Program-made: the position numbers and the translations under genes
Part shown: positions 53,211 to 60,909 of the stretch, piece after piece
How the letters are laid out: each line of letters opens with the position of its first letter
Numbering within the stretch: position 1 is the stretch's first letter
The notes under the pieces: generated by a model
Databases searched by the model: none
The model's input: the letters and a program-made list of their open reading frames with translations, nothing else
What the model was told of the DNA's origin: nothing
Origin: Rothia nasimurium
GTDB taxonomy: Bacteria; Actinomycetota; Actinomycetes; Actinomycetales; Micrococcaceae
NCBI RefSeq assembly: GCF_928382285.1
Contig: NZ_CAKMSS010000001.1
Span: forward strand, 1-64,000
DNA: 64,000 nt
Direction of reading: 5' to 3'

Positions 53211-56200
53211 TTGGCACAGCCTTTTAGCGATACCCACCACCAGCAGCTAGCTGACCAGGCCGTCCAGCTCGTCGCCGACTGGGTCAAAGCAGCCCAGAAC
53301 ATCCCCGCCGACCCCGCAGCAGAGAAGCTGGCAGGCGTCCTGAAGGACCCCAACGGCCTTGAATTTACCGTCGGCTTTGTCGACGGTGTGGTACGCCCCG
53401 AAGACCAGGCCGTTGCCGGTAAGAACCTGGGCCGCATTGCCCCCATCGTGCCCTCCTTCCTTCCCTGGTACATGAAGAGCGCCGTAGGTTTGGGTGGCAA
53501 GCTGGCCGCTAAGGCCTCCTGGCCCACCGTGCCGATCGCCCGCACCGTCCTGCGCCAGATGGTCGGCCACCTGATTGTCGATGCCCGCGACGAAAAGCTG
53601 GGCCCCGCCATCAAGCACCTCACCTCAACCGGCAACAAGCTCAACATCAACCTGCTCGGTGAAGCAGTGCTTGGCGACCGCGAAGCAGAGCGCCGCCTGA
53701 CCGAAACCAAGCGCCTGCTGGCCCGCGACGACGTCGACTATGTCTCCATCAAGGTGTCCTCCGTTTCTGGCCCCCACTCCCACTGGGCCTTCGAAGAGGT
53801 CGTGGACGAAGCCGTCCGCCGCCTCACCCCCCTCTACGAGCTGGCCGCCAACTCTCCCGCCCAGAAGTTCATCAACCTGGACATGGAAGAGTACAAGGAC
53901 CTCGATATGACCATCGAGGTCTTCACCAAGATCCTTGACCAGCCCCACCTGAAGAACCTTGAAGCCGGTATCGTGCTCCAGGCCTACCTGCCCGACACCC
54001 TGGCTGCGATGCAGCGCCTGCAGGAATGGGCAGCTAAGCGTGTTGAGGCCGGCGGTGCCCGTATTAAGGTCCGCCTGGTTAAGGGTGCCAACCTTTCTAT
54101 GGAGAAGGTTGAAGCCGCTGTACACGGTTGGCCCCTGACCACCTGCGACTCCAAGCAGGACTCAGATACCAACTACAAGCGCATCCTCAACTACGCCCTG
54201 CAACCCGAGCACACCAAGAACATCCGCCTGGGTGTTGCCGGTCACAACCTCTTCGACGTCGCCTTCGCCCTGCTGCTGGCCGAAGATCGCGGTGTTGAAA
54301 AGGACATCGAGTTCGAAATGCTCATCGGTATGGCCTCCCAGCAGGCTGAGGTCATTCGCCAGCGCGTAGGCCACCTGCTGCTCTACACCCCCGTAGTACG
54401 CCCCGAAGAGTTCGACGTTGCAATCTCCTACCTGGTTCGCCGCCTGGAGGAAAACGCCTCAAGCGAGAACTTCATGAGTGCCGTTTTCGACCTCGATTCT
54501 TCACCGGCCCTCTTTGACCGCGAGAAGAACCGCTTCCTGCGCTCCCTGAACGAGGTCACCGACGAGGTACAGCCCCCGCAGCGTACCCAGAACCGTCTGG
54601 AAGAAACCGAAGAGAACGTATTCAAGCCCGCCGACGGCACCTTCGAAAACACCCCCGATACCGACCCCGCCCTGGCAGGTAACCGCGAGTGGGGCCGCGC
54701 TATCCTGGAGCGTTCAAAGACCACCCAGATCGGTATCGAAACCCTGGCCGCCAATGAGCTGGGTTCTGCCGAGGACGCCGAAACCCTAGTTGCCGAGACT
54801 GTGGCAGCTGGCGAGGCCTGGGGTGCCCGCCCCGCCTCAGAGCGTGCCGAGATTCTGCGTAAGGTAGCTGTAGCCCTGGCAGTACGCCGCGGCGACTTCA
54901 TGGAAATCATGGCCCACGAGGCTGGCAAGACCCTGGACCAGGGCGACGTTGAAGTCTCAGAAGCCGTTGACTTCGCCTACTACTACGCCATGCTGGCAGA
55001 GCGCCTCGACTCGGTAGACGGCGCCCAGCATCACCCGGTCAAGCTAACCCTGGTCATCCCGCCGTGGAACTTCCCCACCGCGATCCCCGTCGGTGGTGTT
55101 ATCTCAGCCCTGGCAGCGGGTTCAGCGGTTATCTTCAAGCCCGCCTCCAACACCGCCCGCATTGGTGCCCTCATTGCTGAGGTGCTGTGGGAAGCTGGTG
55201 TACCCCGCGAGGCCCTGCGCCTGGTCAAGGTCACCGACCGCGACGCCGGTTCAAAGATGATTGCCCACCCCGCCGTTGACCGCCTGATTCTGACCGGTGG
55301 CTATGAGACCGCCGAGATGTTCCGATCCTGGCGTAAGGATCTGCCCCTCTTCGGTGAGACCTCCGGCAAGAACTCCATCATCGTCACCCCCAATGCCGAC
55401 CTCGACCTGGCGGTCAAGGACGTCGTCTACTCAGCCTTCGGCCACGCAGGCCAGAAGTGCTCGGCTGCATCCACCGTGATTCTGGTCGGCTCGGTAGGGG
55501 AGTCCAAGCGCTTCTACAACCAGCTGGTTGACGCCGTGAAGTCCCTGCACGTTGCCCACCCCCAGGACATCGAGTCAGAAATGGGTCCCGTCATCGAGAA
55601 GCCCGAGGGCAAGCTCAAGCGAGGTTTGACCACCCTGGGTGAGGGTGAAACCTGGATTATCAAGCCCGAACAGCTCGATGAGACCGGCCGCCTCTGGTCA
55701 CCCGGCGTTCGCGCAGGCGTCAAGCCCGGCAGCGAATACCACCTGACCGAGTACTTCGGCCCCATCCTGGGCGTCATGAAGGCCGCTACCCTCGAAGAGG
55801 CTATCGAACTGCAGAACGCCACCGACTACGGTCTGACCGCTGGCTTGCACTCCCTTGACTCCGGCGAGCTGGAACTCTGGCTCTCCAAGGTCCAGGCAGG
55901 TAACCTCTACGTCAACCGCGGCATCACCGGCGCTATCGTGCAGCGTCAGCCCTTCGGTGGCTGGAAGAAGTCAACCGTAGGTTCCGGCACCAAGGCCGGT
56001 GGCCCCAACTACCTGGTTGCCCTCTCCGACTGGGAGACCGCAGAGTCCACCGCCACCACCGCCCCCTCACACGCGGGCGTCCGCTCCATCCTGGCTGCCC
56101 TGCGCGAACCCACCGCCACCAACGACGGTTCCCTCGACATGCTGGCCCGCGCGGCAAGCTCCGATGCCGAGGCCTGGGCCACCGAGTTCGGTGTGGGCCA

Positions 56201-56696
56201 CGACCCCAGCCAGCTGGGCGTTGAGCGCAACATCCTGCGCTACCTGCCCACCACCGTTCAGGTGCGTCTGGACGAGGACGGCGACCGCGACCGCGCCCTG
56301 CGCGTCTTGCTGGCAGGTGTAGCAGCCGGTGCCACCATCGAGTTCTCCACCGGCCAGAGCATCCCGGTAGCTGTTGCCGGCGCCCTGCGCGGTGCGGGTG
56401 TCACCTTGGTTGAGCAGAGCGACGCCGCCTACCGTGCTTCGCTGGCCAAGATTGCAAAGACCCCCTCAAAGCAGCTTGAGGGAACCACCTTCGAAGGTGC
56501 CCGCATCCGCTACATCGGTAGCGACGCCACCAGCATCTACGAGGCACTCGACGGCCGCCCCGACATCGCGGTCTACTTCCAGCCTGTTACCGAAGCCGGC
56601 CGCATCGAGATGCTGCCCTTCGTCCGCGAGCAGGCAGTCTCCATCACCGCCCACCGCTTCGGCAACCCCTACAAGTTCTCTGAGGGTGTTATCTAA
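53211..56696 (+). CDS. putA: Bifunctional proline dehydrogenase / L-glutamate gamma-semialdehyde dehydrogenase
   Basis: The 1161-residue protein converts proline to glutamate in two steps. The N-terminal half is the flavin-dependent proline dehydrogenase (VRLVKGANLSMEKVEA, LGVAGHNLFDVAFAL). The ALDH domain spans residues about 480-960, with the catalytic Cys750 in FGHAGQKCSAAS, Glu in the LILTGGYETAE stretch and NRGITGAIVQRQPFGGWKKS. A C-terminal ~170-residue domain follows. There is no N-terminal ribbon-helix-helix, so the protein is not its own repressor. Start TTG 53211 has AGGAGGT seven bases upstream. Confidence 0.95.
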   Translation: MAQPFSDTHHQQLADQAVQLVADWVKAAQNIPADPAAEKLAGVLKDPNGLEFTVGFVDGVVRPEDQAVAGKNLGRIAPIVPSFLPWYMKSAVGLGGKLAAKASWPTVPIARTVLRQMVGHLIVDARDEKLGPAIKHLTSTGNKLNINLLGEAVLGDREAERRLTETKRLLARDDVDYVSIKVSSVSGPHSHWAFEEVVDEAVRRLTPLYELAANSPAQKFINLDMEEYKDLDMTIEVFTKILDQPHLKNLEAGIVLQAYLPDTLAAMQRLQEWAAKRVEAGGARIKVRLVKGANLSMEKVEAAVHGWPLTTCDSKQDSDTNYKRILNYALQPEHTKNIRLGVAGHNLFDVAFALLLAEDRGVEKDIEFEMLIGMASQQAEVIRQRVGHLLLYTPVVRPEEFDVAISYLVRRLEENASSENFMSAVFDLDSSPALFDREKNRFLRSLNEVTDEVQPPQRTQNRLEETEENVFKPADGTFENTPDTDPALAGNREWGRAILERSKTTQIGIETLAANELGSAEDAETLVAETVAAGEAWGARPASERAEILRKVAVALAVRRGDFMEIMAHEAGKTLDQGDVEVSEAVDFAYYYAMLAERLDSVDGAQHHPVKLTLVIPPWNFPTAIPVGGVISALAAGSAVIFKPASNTARIGALIAEVLWEAGVPREALRLVKVTDRDAGSKMIAHPAVDRLILTGGYETAEMFRSWRKDLPLFGETSGKNSIIVTPNADLDLAVKDVVYSAFGHAGQKCSAASTVILVGSVGESKRFYNQLVDAVKSLHVAHPQDIESEMGPVIEKPEGKLKRGLTTLGEGETWIIKPEQLDETGRLWSPGVRAGVKPGSEYHLTEYFGPILGVMKAATLEEAIELQNATDYGLTAGLHSLDSGELELWLSKVQAGNLYVNRGITGAIVQRQPFGGWKKSTVGSGTKAGGPNYLVALSDWETAESTATTAPSHAGVRSILAALREPTATNDGSLDMLARAASSDAEAWATEFGVGHDPSQLGVERNILRYLPTTVQVRLDEDGDRDRALRVLLAGVAAGATIEFSTGQSIPVAVAGALRGAGVTLVEQSDAAYRASLAKIAKTPSKQLEGTTFEGARIRYIGSDATSIYEALDGRPDIAVYFQPVTEAGRIEMLPFVREQAVSITAHRFGNPYKFSEGVI

Positions 56697-56708
56697 GAGG
56701 TCTAGGTA

Positions 56709-56765
56709 AGGACGCCCCACCCCGCTTCCCCTCCGCAGGGAAGTGGGGTGGGGCGTCCTTTTTAT
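56709..56765 (+). terminator. Terminator of putA
   Basis: Two long arms (56709-56730 and 56738-56758) pair almost perfectly around a short loop and are followed by TTTTTATTT. It resembles the lldP terminator in sequence (aggacgcccc...ggggcgtcct). Confidence 0.9.
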
Positions 56766-56824
56766 TTAAGAGAAAACCCGGCCGTTTCGGTGGCGCCCGC
56801 CACCAGCACCTGTACCCTGTGTCA

Positions 56825-56830
56825 TATAAT
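56825..56830 (+). promoter_or_regulatory. -10 box of gcvH
   Basis: TATAAT at 56825-56830 is a perfect -10 box; no clear -35 is seen 17 bases upstream. The leader of about 100 bases contains a hairpin (AGGTGA...GGAGCTCACCT) at 56835-56869 and no glycine riboswitch motif. Confidence 0.55.
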
Positions 56831-56936
56831 CGTTAGGTGAGAGCTCCTTCTCCCTCGTCGGAGCTCACCTCGTCGAGTTTCACGCACCTCGATCGGCACT
56901 CCCACAAAAGTCCCACGAAAGAAAAGGACACCTCCG

Positions 56937-57323
56937 ATGAGCAACGTTCCTGCAGAACTCAAGTACACCAAAGAACACGAGTGGGTCAGCGAACTCACCG
57001 CTGATGGCACCGTCCGCATCGGTGTTACCGACCACGCACAGGGCGAACTGGGCGACGTCGTCTACGTTGACCTGCCCGAGGTAGGCGAATCCATCGACGC
57101 AGAAGCAACCTTCGGCGAAATTGAATCCACCAAGAGCGTCTCAGACCTCTTTGCCCCCATCGCCGGTGAAGTTGTTGCCGTCAACGAAGACCTGGCAGAT
57201 GCCCCCGAAACCGTGAACTCAGACCCCTACGGCGCGGGCTGGCTCATCGAGGTTCGCCCCAACGACGCCGCAGACATTGAAGGCCTGCTTTCAGCTGCCG
57301 ACTACGAGGCAGAAATTGCCTAA
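56937..57323 (+). CDS. gcvH: Glycine cleavage system H protein
   Basis: The 128-residue lipoyl carrier contains the lipoylation Lys in [13 protein letters not shown]. The start reads [11 protein letters not shown], typical of the family. In this cluster gcvH stands apart from gcvP and gcvT, as in mycobacteria, where it lies beside garA and merR genes. It may also serve lipoate relay. ATG 56937 follows AAAAGGACACCTCCG. Confidence 0.96.
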   Translation: MSNVPAELKYTKEHEWVSELTADGTVRIGVTDHAQGELGDVVYVDLPEVGESIDAEATFGEIESTKSVSDLFAPIAGEVVAVNEDLADAPETVNSDPYGAGWLIEVRPNDAADIEGLLSAADYEAEIA

Positions 57324-57357
57324 AACCCGGCAGTAGCACCATGCTATGAGCCCGTGC

Positions 57358-57394
57358 AAGGGCCGTCTTTTCCGCAGGGAAAGGCGGCCCTTTT
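57358..57394 (+). terminator. Terminator of gcvH
   Basis: AAGGGCCGTCTTTTCC (57358-57373) pairs with GGGAAAGGCGGCCCTT (57377-57392), one G-U-type mismatch, followed by TTTT. Confidence 0.8.
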
Positions 57395-57601
57395 GCTCTG
57401 GGTAAAAAACAGGAAAATTTGGTGGGAGAACACGGCGCGAACCGGGCAGAATAGAGGCGAAATGGCTAAGATTAAACGAACGGTTCACTGTTTACCATTT
57501 CGTGACCTTGAACCGCTTACACCACACCACACATAACATTTAGAACACAGGCACAGTACGGGCGTAGGCCCCGCCGCCCGAAGACATAAGGACGAGACCG
57601 T

Positions 57602-58042
57602 ATGGCCCAGCATGAAGCACACCCGCCCACAAGCACCATCGCCATGGTAGCCCTGGGTGTATCCCAGTCCCATAACCCCACCGCCGAAGAACGCGACCTG
57701 CTGGCAACCCTGCCCGCCGGGTCGGCCGTCCTCATTGGTCTGGACGGCCAGTTCAAGGGCGCGCGCTTCCTCCTGAACCCCGAAACCGACGAAGATGGCG
57801 CTGACCTGCCCATCATCGCAGGCCGTAGCCCCCAGTCAGACATCTACCTGGACGACGTCACCGTCTCCCGCCGCCACGCCCTCTTCATCCCCAACGCGGG
57901 CAGCTTCATCCTGACCGATGCTGACTCCCTGAACGGCACCTACGTGAACAAAGACCGCGTGGACGAGGCCTACCTGCGCAACGGCGACGAAATCTACATC
58001 GGCAAGTTCCACTTCGCCTTCTACCAGGGCCAGGGGCAGTAA
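57602..58042 (+). CDS. FHA-domain protein GarA/OdhI-like
   Basis: The 146-residue protein has a C-terminal FHA domain with GRSPQSDIYLDDVTVSRRHA, and DADSLNGTYVN. In actinobacteria GarA/OdhI inhibits 2-oxoglutarate dehydrogenase and glutamate enzymes unless phosphorylated by PknG/PknB on an ETT(S) motif. The N-terminal tail here reads HPPTSTIAMVALG and does not contain the standard ETTS. The start cannot move upstream because an in-frame TAA lies at 57587. It sits two bases before the merR gene. Whether another Thr or Ser is phosphorylated is open. Confidence 0.85.
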   Translation: MAQHEAHPPTSTIAMVALGVSQSHNPTAEERDLLATLPAGSAVLIGLDGQFKGARFLLNPETDEDGADLPIIAGRSPQSDIYLDDVTVSRRHALFIPNAGSFILTDADSLNGTYVNKDRVDEAYLRNGDEIYIGKFHFAFYQGQGQ

Positions 58043-58044
58043 CC

Positions 58045-58800
58045 ATGGCTCAGGCTCACTCTGCTGAAACTGCTGGGGCAAAAAATAAGACCATCGGTCA
58101 GGTGCTCAGCGCCCTTGAAGGGGAATTTGAGGGCATTAGCGCCTCGAAGATTCGCTTTCTTGAAGATAAGGGTCTGGTGAGCCCGCAGCGTACCAATACC
58201 GGCTACCGCAAGTACTCCGAAGAAGATATTGAGCGCCTGCGTTTTGTGCTGCAGCTGCAGCGCGACCAGTACCTGCCGCTCAAGGTGATCCGCCAGCGCC
58301 TGGCTGACATCGACGCGGGGCTAGCACCCGCCCCCGGTAGCGAACCTGCCGAGGGGCAGGGGAGCGGGGCGGACGCGTCCGCGCAGCCGGGTGCCGAAGA
58401 GCTGCCGAGCGCCCGCCCGGCAGCCGAGGCAGAACCGGCCCGCACCTACACCCTGCGTGAGCTGGGCCAGGCAGCCGGGGTCGATATGCCCCTGCTACGT
58501 GAGCTCATGAACTACGGTCTGCTGGCAGACAACAAAGAAGAGTACGACCAGTACGACCTGGCTGTTACGAGGGTGAGCGACCAGCTCACCGCTCACGGTC
58601 TGCACCCGCGCCACCTGCGAGCCTTCCGGGCCGCTGCCGACCGCGAAGTCGACCTGGTTGAAACCGCGGTGGGCCCCCTGGCCCTGCGTAAGGACGAAGA
58701 GTCCCAGGCCCGTGCGGCCGAACTCGCCGGTGATATTGCCCAGCTGCTGCTCCGCCTGCACATGGCCCTGGTAGCCGGGAGTATGCCCAGCTTCGACTAA
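58045..58800 (+). CDS. MerR-family regulator, FtsR/Rv1828-like
   Basis: The 251-residue protein has a MerR helix-turn-helix at residues about 15-90 (TIGQVLSALEGEFEGISASKIRFLEDKGLVSPQRTNTGYRKYSEEDIERLRFVLQLQR read in parts). A Pro/Ala/Glu-rich linker and a second helical domain follow. In M. tuberculosis (Rv1828) and Corynebacterium (FtsR) homologues lie after garA; FtsR activates ftsZ. It is translated two bases after the FHA gene. Confidence 0.88.
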   Translation: MAQAHSAETAGAKNKTIGQVLSALEGEFEGISASKIRFLEDKGLVSPQRTNTGYRKYSEEDIERLRFVLQLQRDQYLPLKVIRQRLADIDAGLAPAPGSEPAEGQGSGADASAQPGAEELPSARPAAEAEPARTYTLRELGQAAGVDMPLLRELMNYGLLADNKEEYDQYDLAVTRVSDQLTAHGLHPRHLRAFRAAADREVDLVETAVGPLALRKDEESQARAAELAGDIAQLLLRLHMALVAGSMPSFD

Positions 58801-58819
58801 CCCCACCTAACCTTGCGCG

Positions 58820-58883
58820 AGGGGCACCGGGTGAACGTGGTCTGTCTTAATGACCAGAACCACGTTAAAACGCCGGTGCCCCT
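58820..58883 (+). other. Two-tier hairpin between the two merR genes
   Basis: An outer stem (AGGGGCACCGG at 58820 with CCGGTGCCCCT ending 58883) encloses an inner stem (AACGTGGT/ACCACGTT) with a 17-base loop. No T-run follows. It may be a factor-dependent terminator or an mRNA structure, and it occupies the place where the bifunctional nuclease gene lies in mycobacteria. Confidence 0.6.
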
Positions 58884-58967
58884 GCCGACCGATTAACCGA
58901 CAAAAGGGTGGCCGGGCAGGTAGGATAAGAGAGTCCATGATTAGTTCAAGGGAAGGAACCTCAAGCC

Positions 58968-59621
58968 GTGACACAGTACAACGGTGAACCTAGCGCTCCC
59001 GCCGCGCTGCGAGGCGTACCTGCCCCCATGGATCAGCCCCTGCTGGGCTTTGAAGATGTCATGCCCCGCACCTCACCGGTAGGTGAGCAGGGCGTCCTCT
59101 TTGACGACCCTGTTTCTCTGGTTGATGAGAACCTGGGCTACCGCGGCCCCACCGCCTGCAAGGCAGCGGGCATTACTTACCGCCAGCTCGACTACTGGGC
59201 TCGCACCCACCTGGTGGAGCCCACCGTCCGCTCAGCCCAGGGTTCTGGCTCCCAGCGTCTTTACTCTTTCCGCGATGTGCTCGTACTCAAAATCGTTAAG
59301 AGCCTGCTTGATACCGGCGTATCTCTCCAGCAGATTCGCACCTCGGTCGACCACCTGCGCTCCCGCGGCGTTGAGGATCTTGCCGGAATCACCCTCATGT
59401 CTGACGGTGCATCGGTCTACGAATGTACCTCGGCATCTGAGGTAATTGACCTGGTGCAGGCAGGCCAGGGTGTCTTCGGTATCGCCATCGGTCGCGTCTG
59501 GCGCGAACTGGAAGTATCGCTGAGCGAACTGCCCGGCGAAAGCACCGCCCAGGAAATCCAAGCAGAGACCGAGATCCACGACGAACTTTCGGCCCGCCGA
59601 GCCCGCAAAGCCGGCGCCTAA
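58968..59621 (+). CDS. MerR-family regulator, Rv1830-like
   Basis: The 217-residue protein has a MerR DNA-binding core with YRGPTACKAAGITYRQLDYWARTHLVEPTV followed by GSQRLYSFRDVLVLKIVKSLLDTGVSLQQIR. The C-terminal region is acidic and helical. It is preceded by a -10-like TAGGAT (58921-58926) and GGGAAGGAACC before GTG 58968. In mycobacteria the homologue lies downstream of the bifunctional nuclease; that nuclease gene is absent from this window. Confidence 0.88.
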   Translation: MTQYNGEPSAPAALRGVPAPMDQPLLGFEDVMPRTSPVGEQGVLFDDPVSLVDENLGYRGPTACKAAGITYRQLDYWARTHLVEPTVRSAQGSGSQRLYSFRDVLVLKIVKSLLDTGVSLQQIRTSVDHLRSRGVEDLAGITLMSDGASVYECTSASEVIDLVQAGQGVFGIAIGRVWRELEVSLSELPGESTAQEIQAETEIHDELSARRARKAGA

Positions 59622-59633
59622 AGAACATAGAAA

Positions 59634-59673
59634 ACTACCCCGCCTCGCAGATGCGAAGGAGGGGTAGTTTTTT
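59634..59673 (+). terminator. Terminator of the second merR gene
   Basis: The stem aactaccccgcctcgc / gcgaaggaggggtagtt (with small mismatches) is followed by a run of six T. Confidence 0.88.
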
Positions 59674-59687
59674 GCTGCGCTAACGGG

Positions 59688-59794
59688 GAGGGCACGGGCT
59701 CACGGCGAAGCTGTTGGCTGGGGCTGGCGTGAATCGCGCCTGAGCGAAGCGAAGCTGCGAGAGGGTCAACAGCAAGCGTGAGCTCCGTGCCCTC
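59688..59794. repeat. Long imperfect inverted repeat before the ParA-like gene
   Basis: Arms of about 30 bases (59688-59718 and 59765-59794) pair with a few mismatches around a 46-base loop. The inner sequence carries the same GCTCAC-GCGA/CGTGAGC elements seen after prpE. Confidence 0.6.
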
Positions 59795-59802
59795 TATACG
59801 TC

Positions 59803-60624
59803 TTATTCCGTAGCTACATCGAGCAGGCCCGCCAGTAGTGCGGTGAAGGCGCTGGCGAGTTCCTGGGCTTCTTCCTCGGGCCAGTAGTGCACGGGGTAGG
59901 CGGACCCCTGAATGCGCTGGAGCAGGTGCGTCTCGGGCAGGATAGTCTCAGCGACCAGGTCGCCGAAGAGTACCTTCATTTCCTCGATGCGATAGTCGTG
60001 TTCGGGGTCGCCTGCACGCACCTTATTGATCACGATAGAGGCAGACTCCACGGCATAGGGGGTATTGGCTTCGAAGCGGGCAATGGCGCGCAGGGTGCGT
60101 TCGGAGCCCGCGACAGAGAAGAGGGAAGGCTCGGCGACAGACAGCACCCGGTCAGAAGCAGCCCACGCCATCTCGGTGAGACGGCCCAGGGTGGGCGGGC
60201 AGTCGATGAGAATCAGGTCAAAGCTCTCACGGACAGGCTCAAGGAGGTCTGCCAGGCGGGGGAGCAGGGTGGCTGAGTCGAGCTGTTCTAGGGAGGTGAG
60301 ACGGGCGGACGCGCGCCCAACCCAGGTGCCTGCGTCCAGTCCGGTGCGGGAGGCGTTGCCCAGGCTGCCGAGGGCGGCCCACGAAGCGGGGGCGAGCTCG
60401 TCCGCCAGGGAAAAATCGGAAGGGGCGAGCAGAATGGTACCCATGTCGGTGCCTTCGGCGGTGTTCACGCCGAGGCCGGTTGAGGCGTCCCCGTGGGGGT
60501 CGAGGTCGATGACGAGGGTGCGCAGGCTGCTTGCCTGAGCAGCGGACGCCAGCCCCAGCACGACCGATGTTTTGCCTACGCCGCCTTTTAGACTGCTGAT
60601 ACTTACCACGCTGCTCATTGCCAC
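59803..60624 (-). CDS. ParA-family ATPase (orphan)
   Basis: The 273-residue protein has the deviant Walker A SLKGGVGKTSVVLGLASAA, LVIDLDPHGDASTG and DLILIDCPPTLGRLTEMAW. It is distinct from the scp-linked ParA and has no partner gene beside it; such orphan ParA-like proteins in actinobacteria position polar or divisome cargo. GTG 60624 (or ATG 60618) follows GAGAGG. The plus-strand pyruvate carboxylase diverges from it. Confidence 0.88.
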   Translation of the reverse strand: MAMSSVVSISSLKGGVGKTSVVLGLASAAQASSLRTLVIDLDPHGDASTGLGVNTAEGTDMGTILLAPSDFSLADELAPASWAALGSLGNASRTGLDAGTWVGRASARLTSLEQLDSATLLPRLADLLEPVRESFDLILIDCPPTLGRLTEMAWAASDRVLSVAEPSLFSVAGSERTLRAIARFEANTPYAVESASIVINKVRAGDPEHDYRIEEMKVLFGDLVAETILPETHLLQRIQGSAYPVHYWPEEEAQELASAFTALLAGLLDVATE

Positions 60625-60811
60625 GAAAGCCTCTCAAATTCGGCGGATACACACTGACCTTCTATGCTACCGAAGAGGTGTGCCAGCTACCGCCACGCGG
60701 CGTAGAAAGTCAGGCAAGCTCACAGCGAGCAACAAGGCACTGTGTAGTCATGCTCACAATAAAATCTTTTCATTACGTCCCGCATCACAAAAAATGAGAC
60801 AAAACCAGGTG

Positions 60812-60828
60812 CTTTAGGAAGTCTAAAG
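60812..60828. promoter_or_regulatory. Inverted repeat upstream of pyc
   Basis: CTTTAG-N5-CTAAAG lies about 80 bases before the pyc start in the 285-base divergent spacer. It is a possible operator; no regulator is identified. Confidence 0.35.
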
Positions 60829-60909
60829 ATATATTTGAGGTGTTCACACACGAACTGTGGCTTAGCCTCACCGCACCCCGCTGTGCTGGGTGGGGCGGAA
60901 CGGAAGAAA

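Noticed and set aside
56766..56936. Glycine riboswitch upstream of gcvH
   Set aside because: The leader has a simple hairpin and lacks the conserved glycine-aptamer segments.
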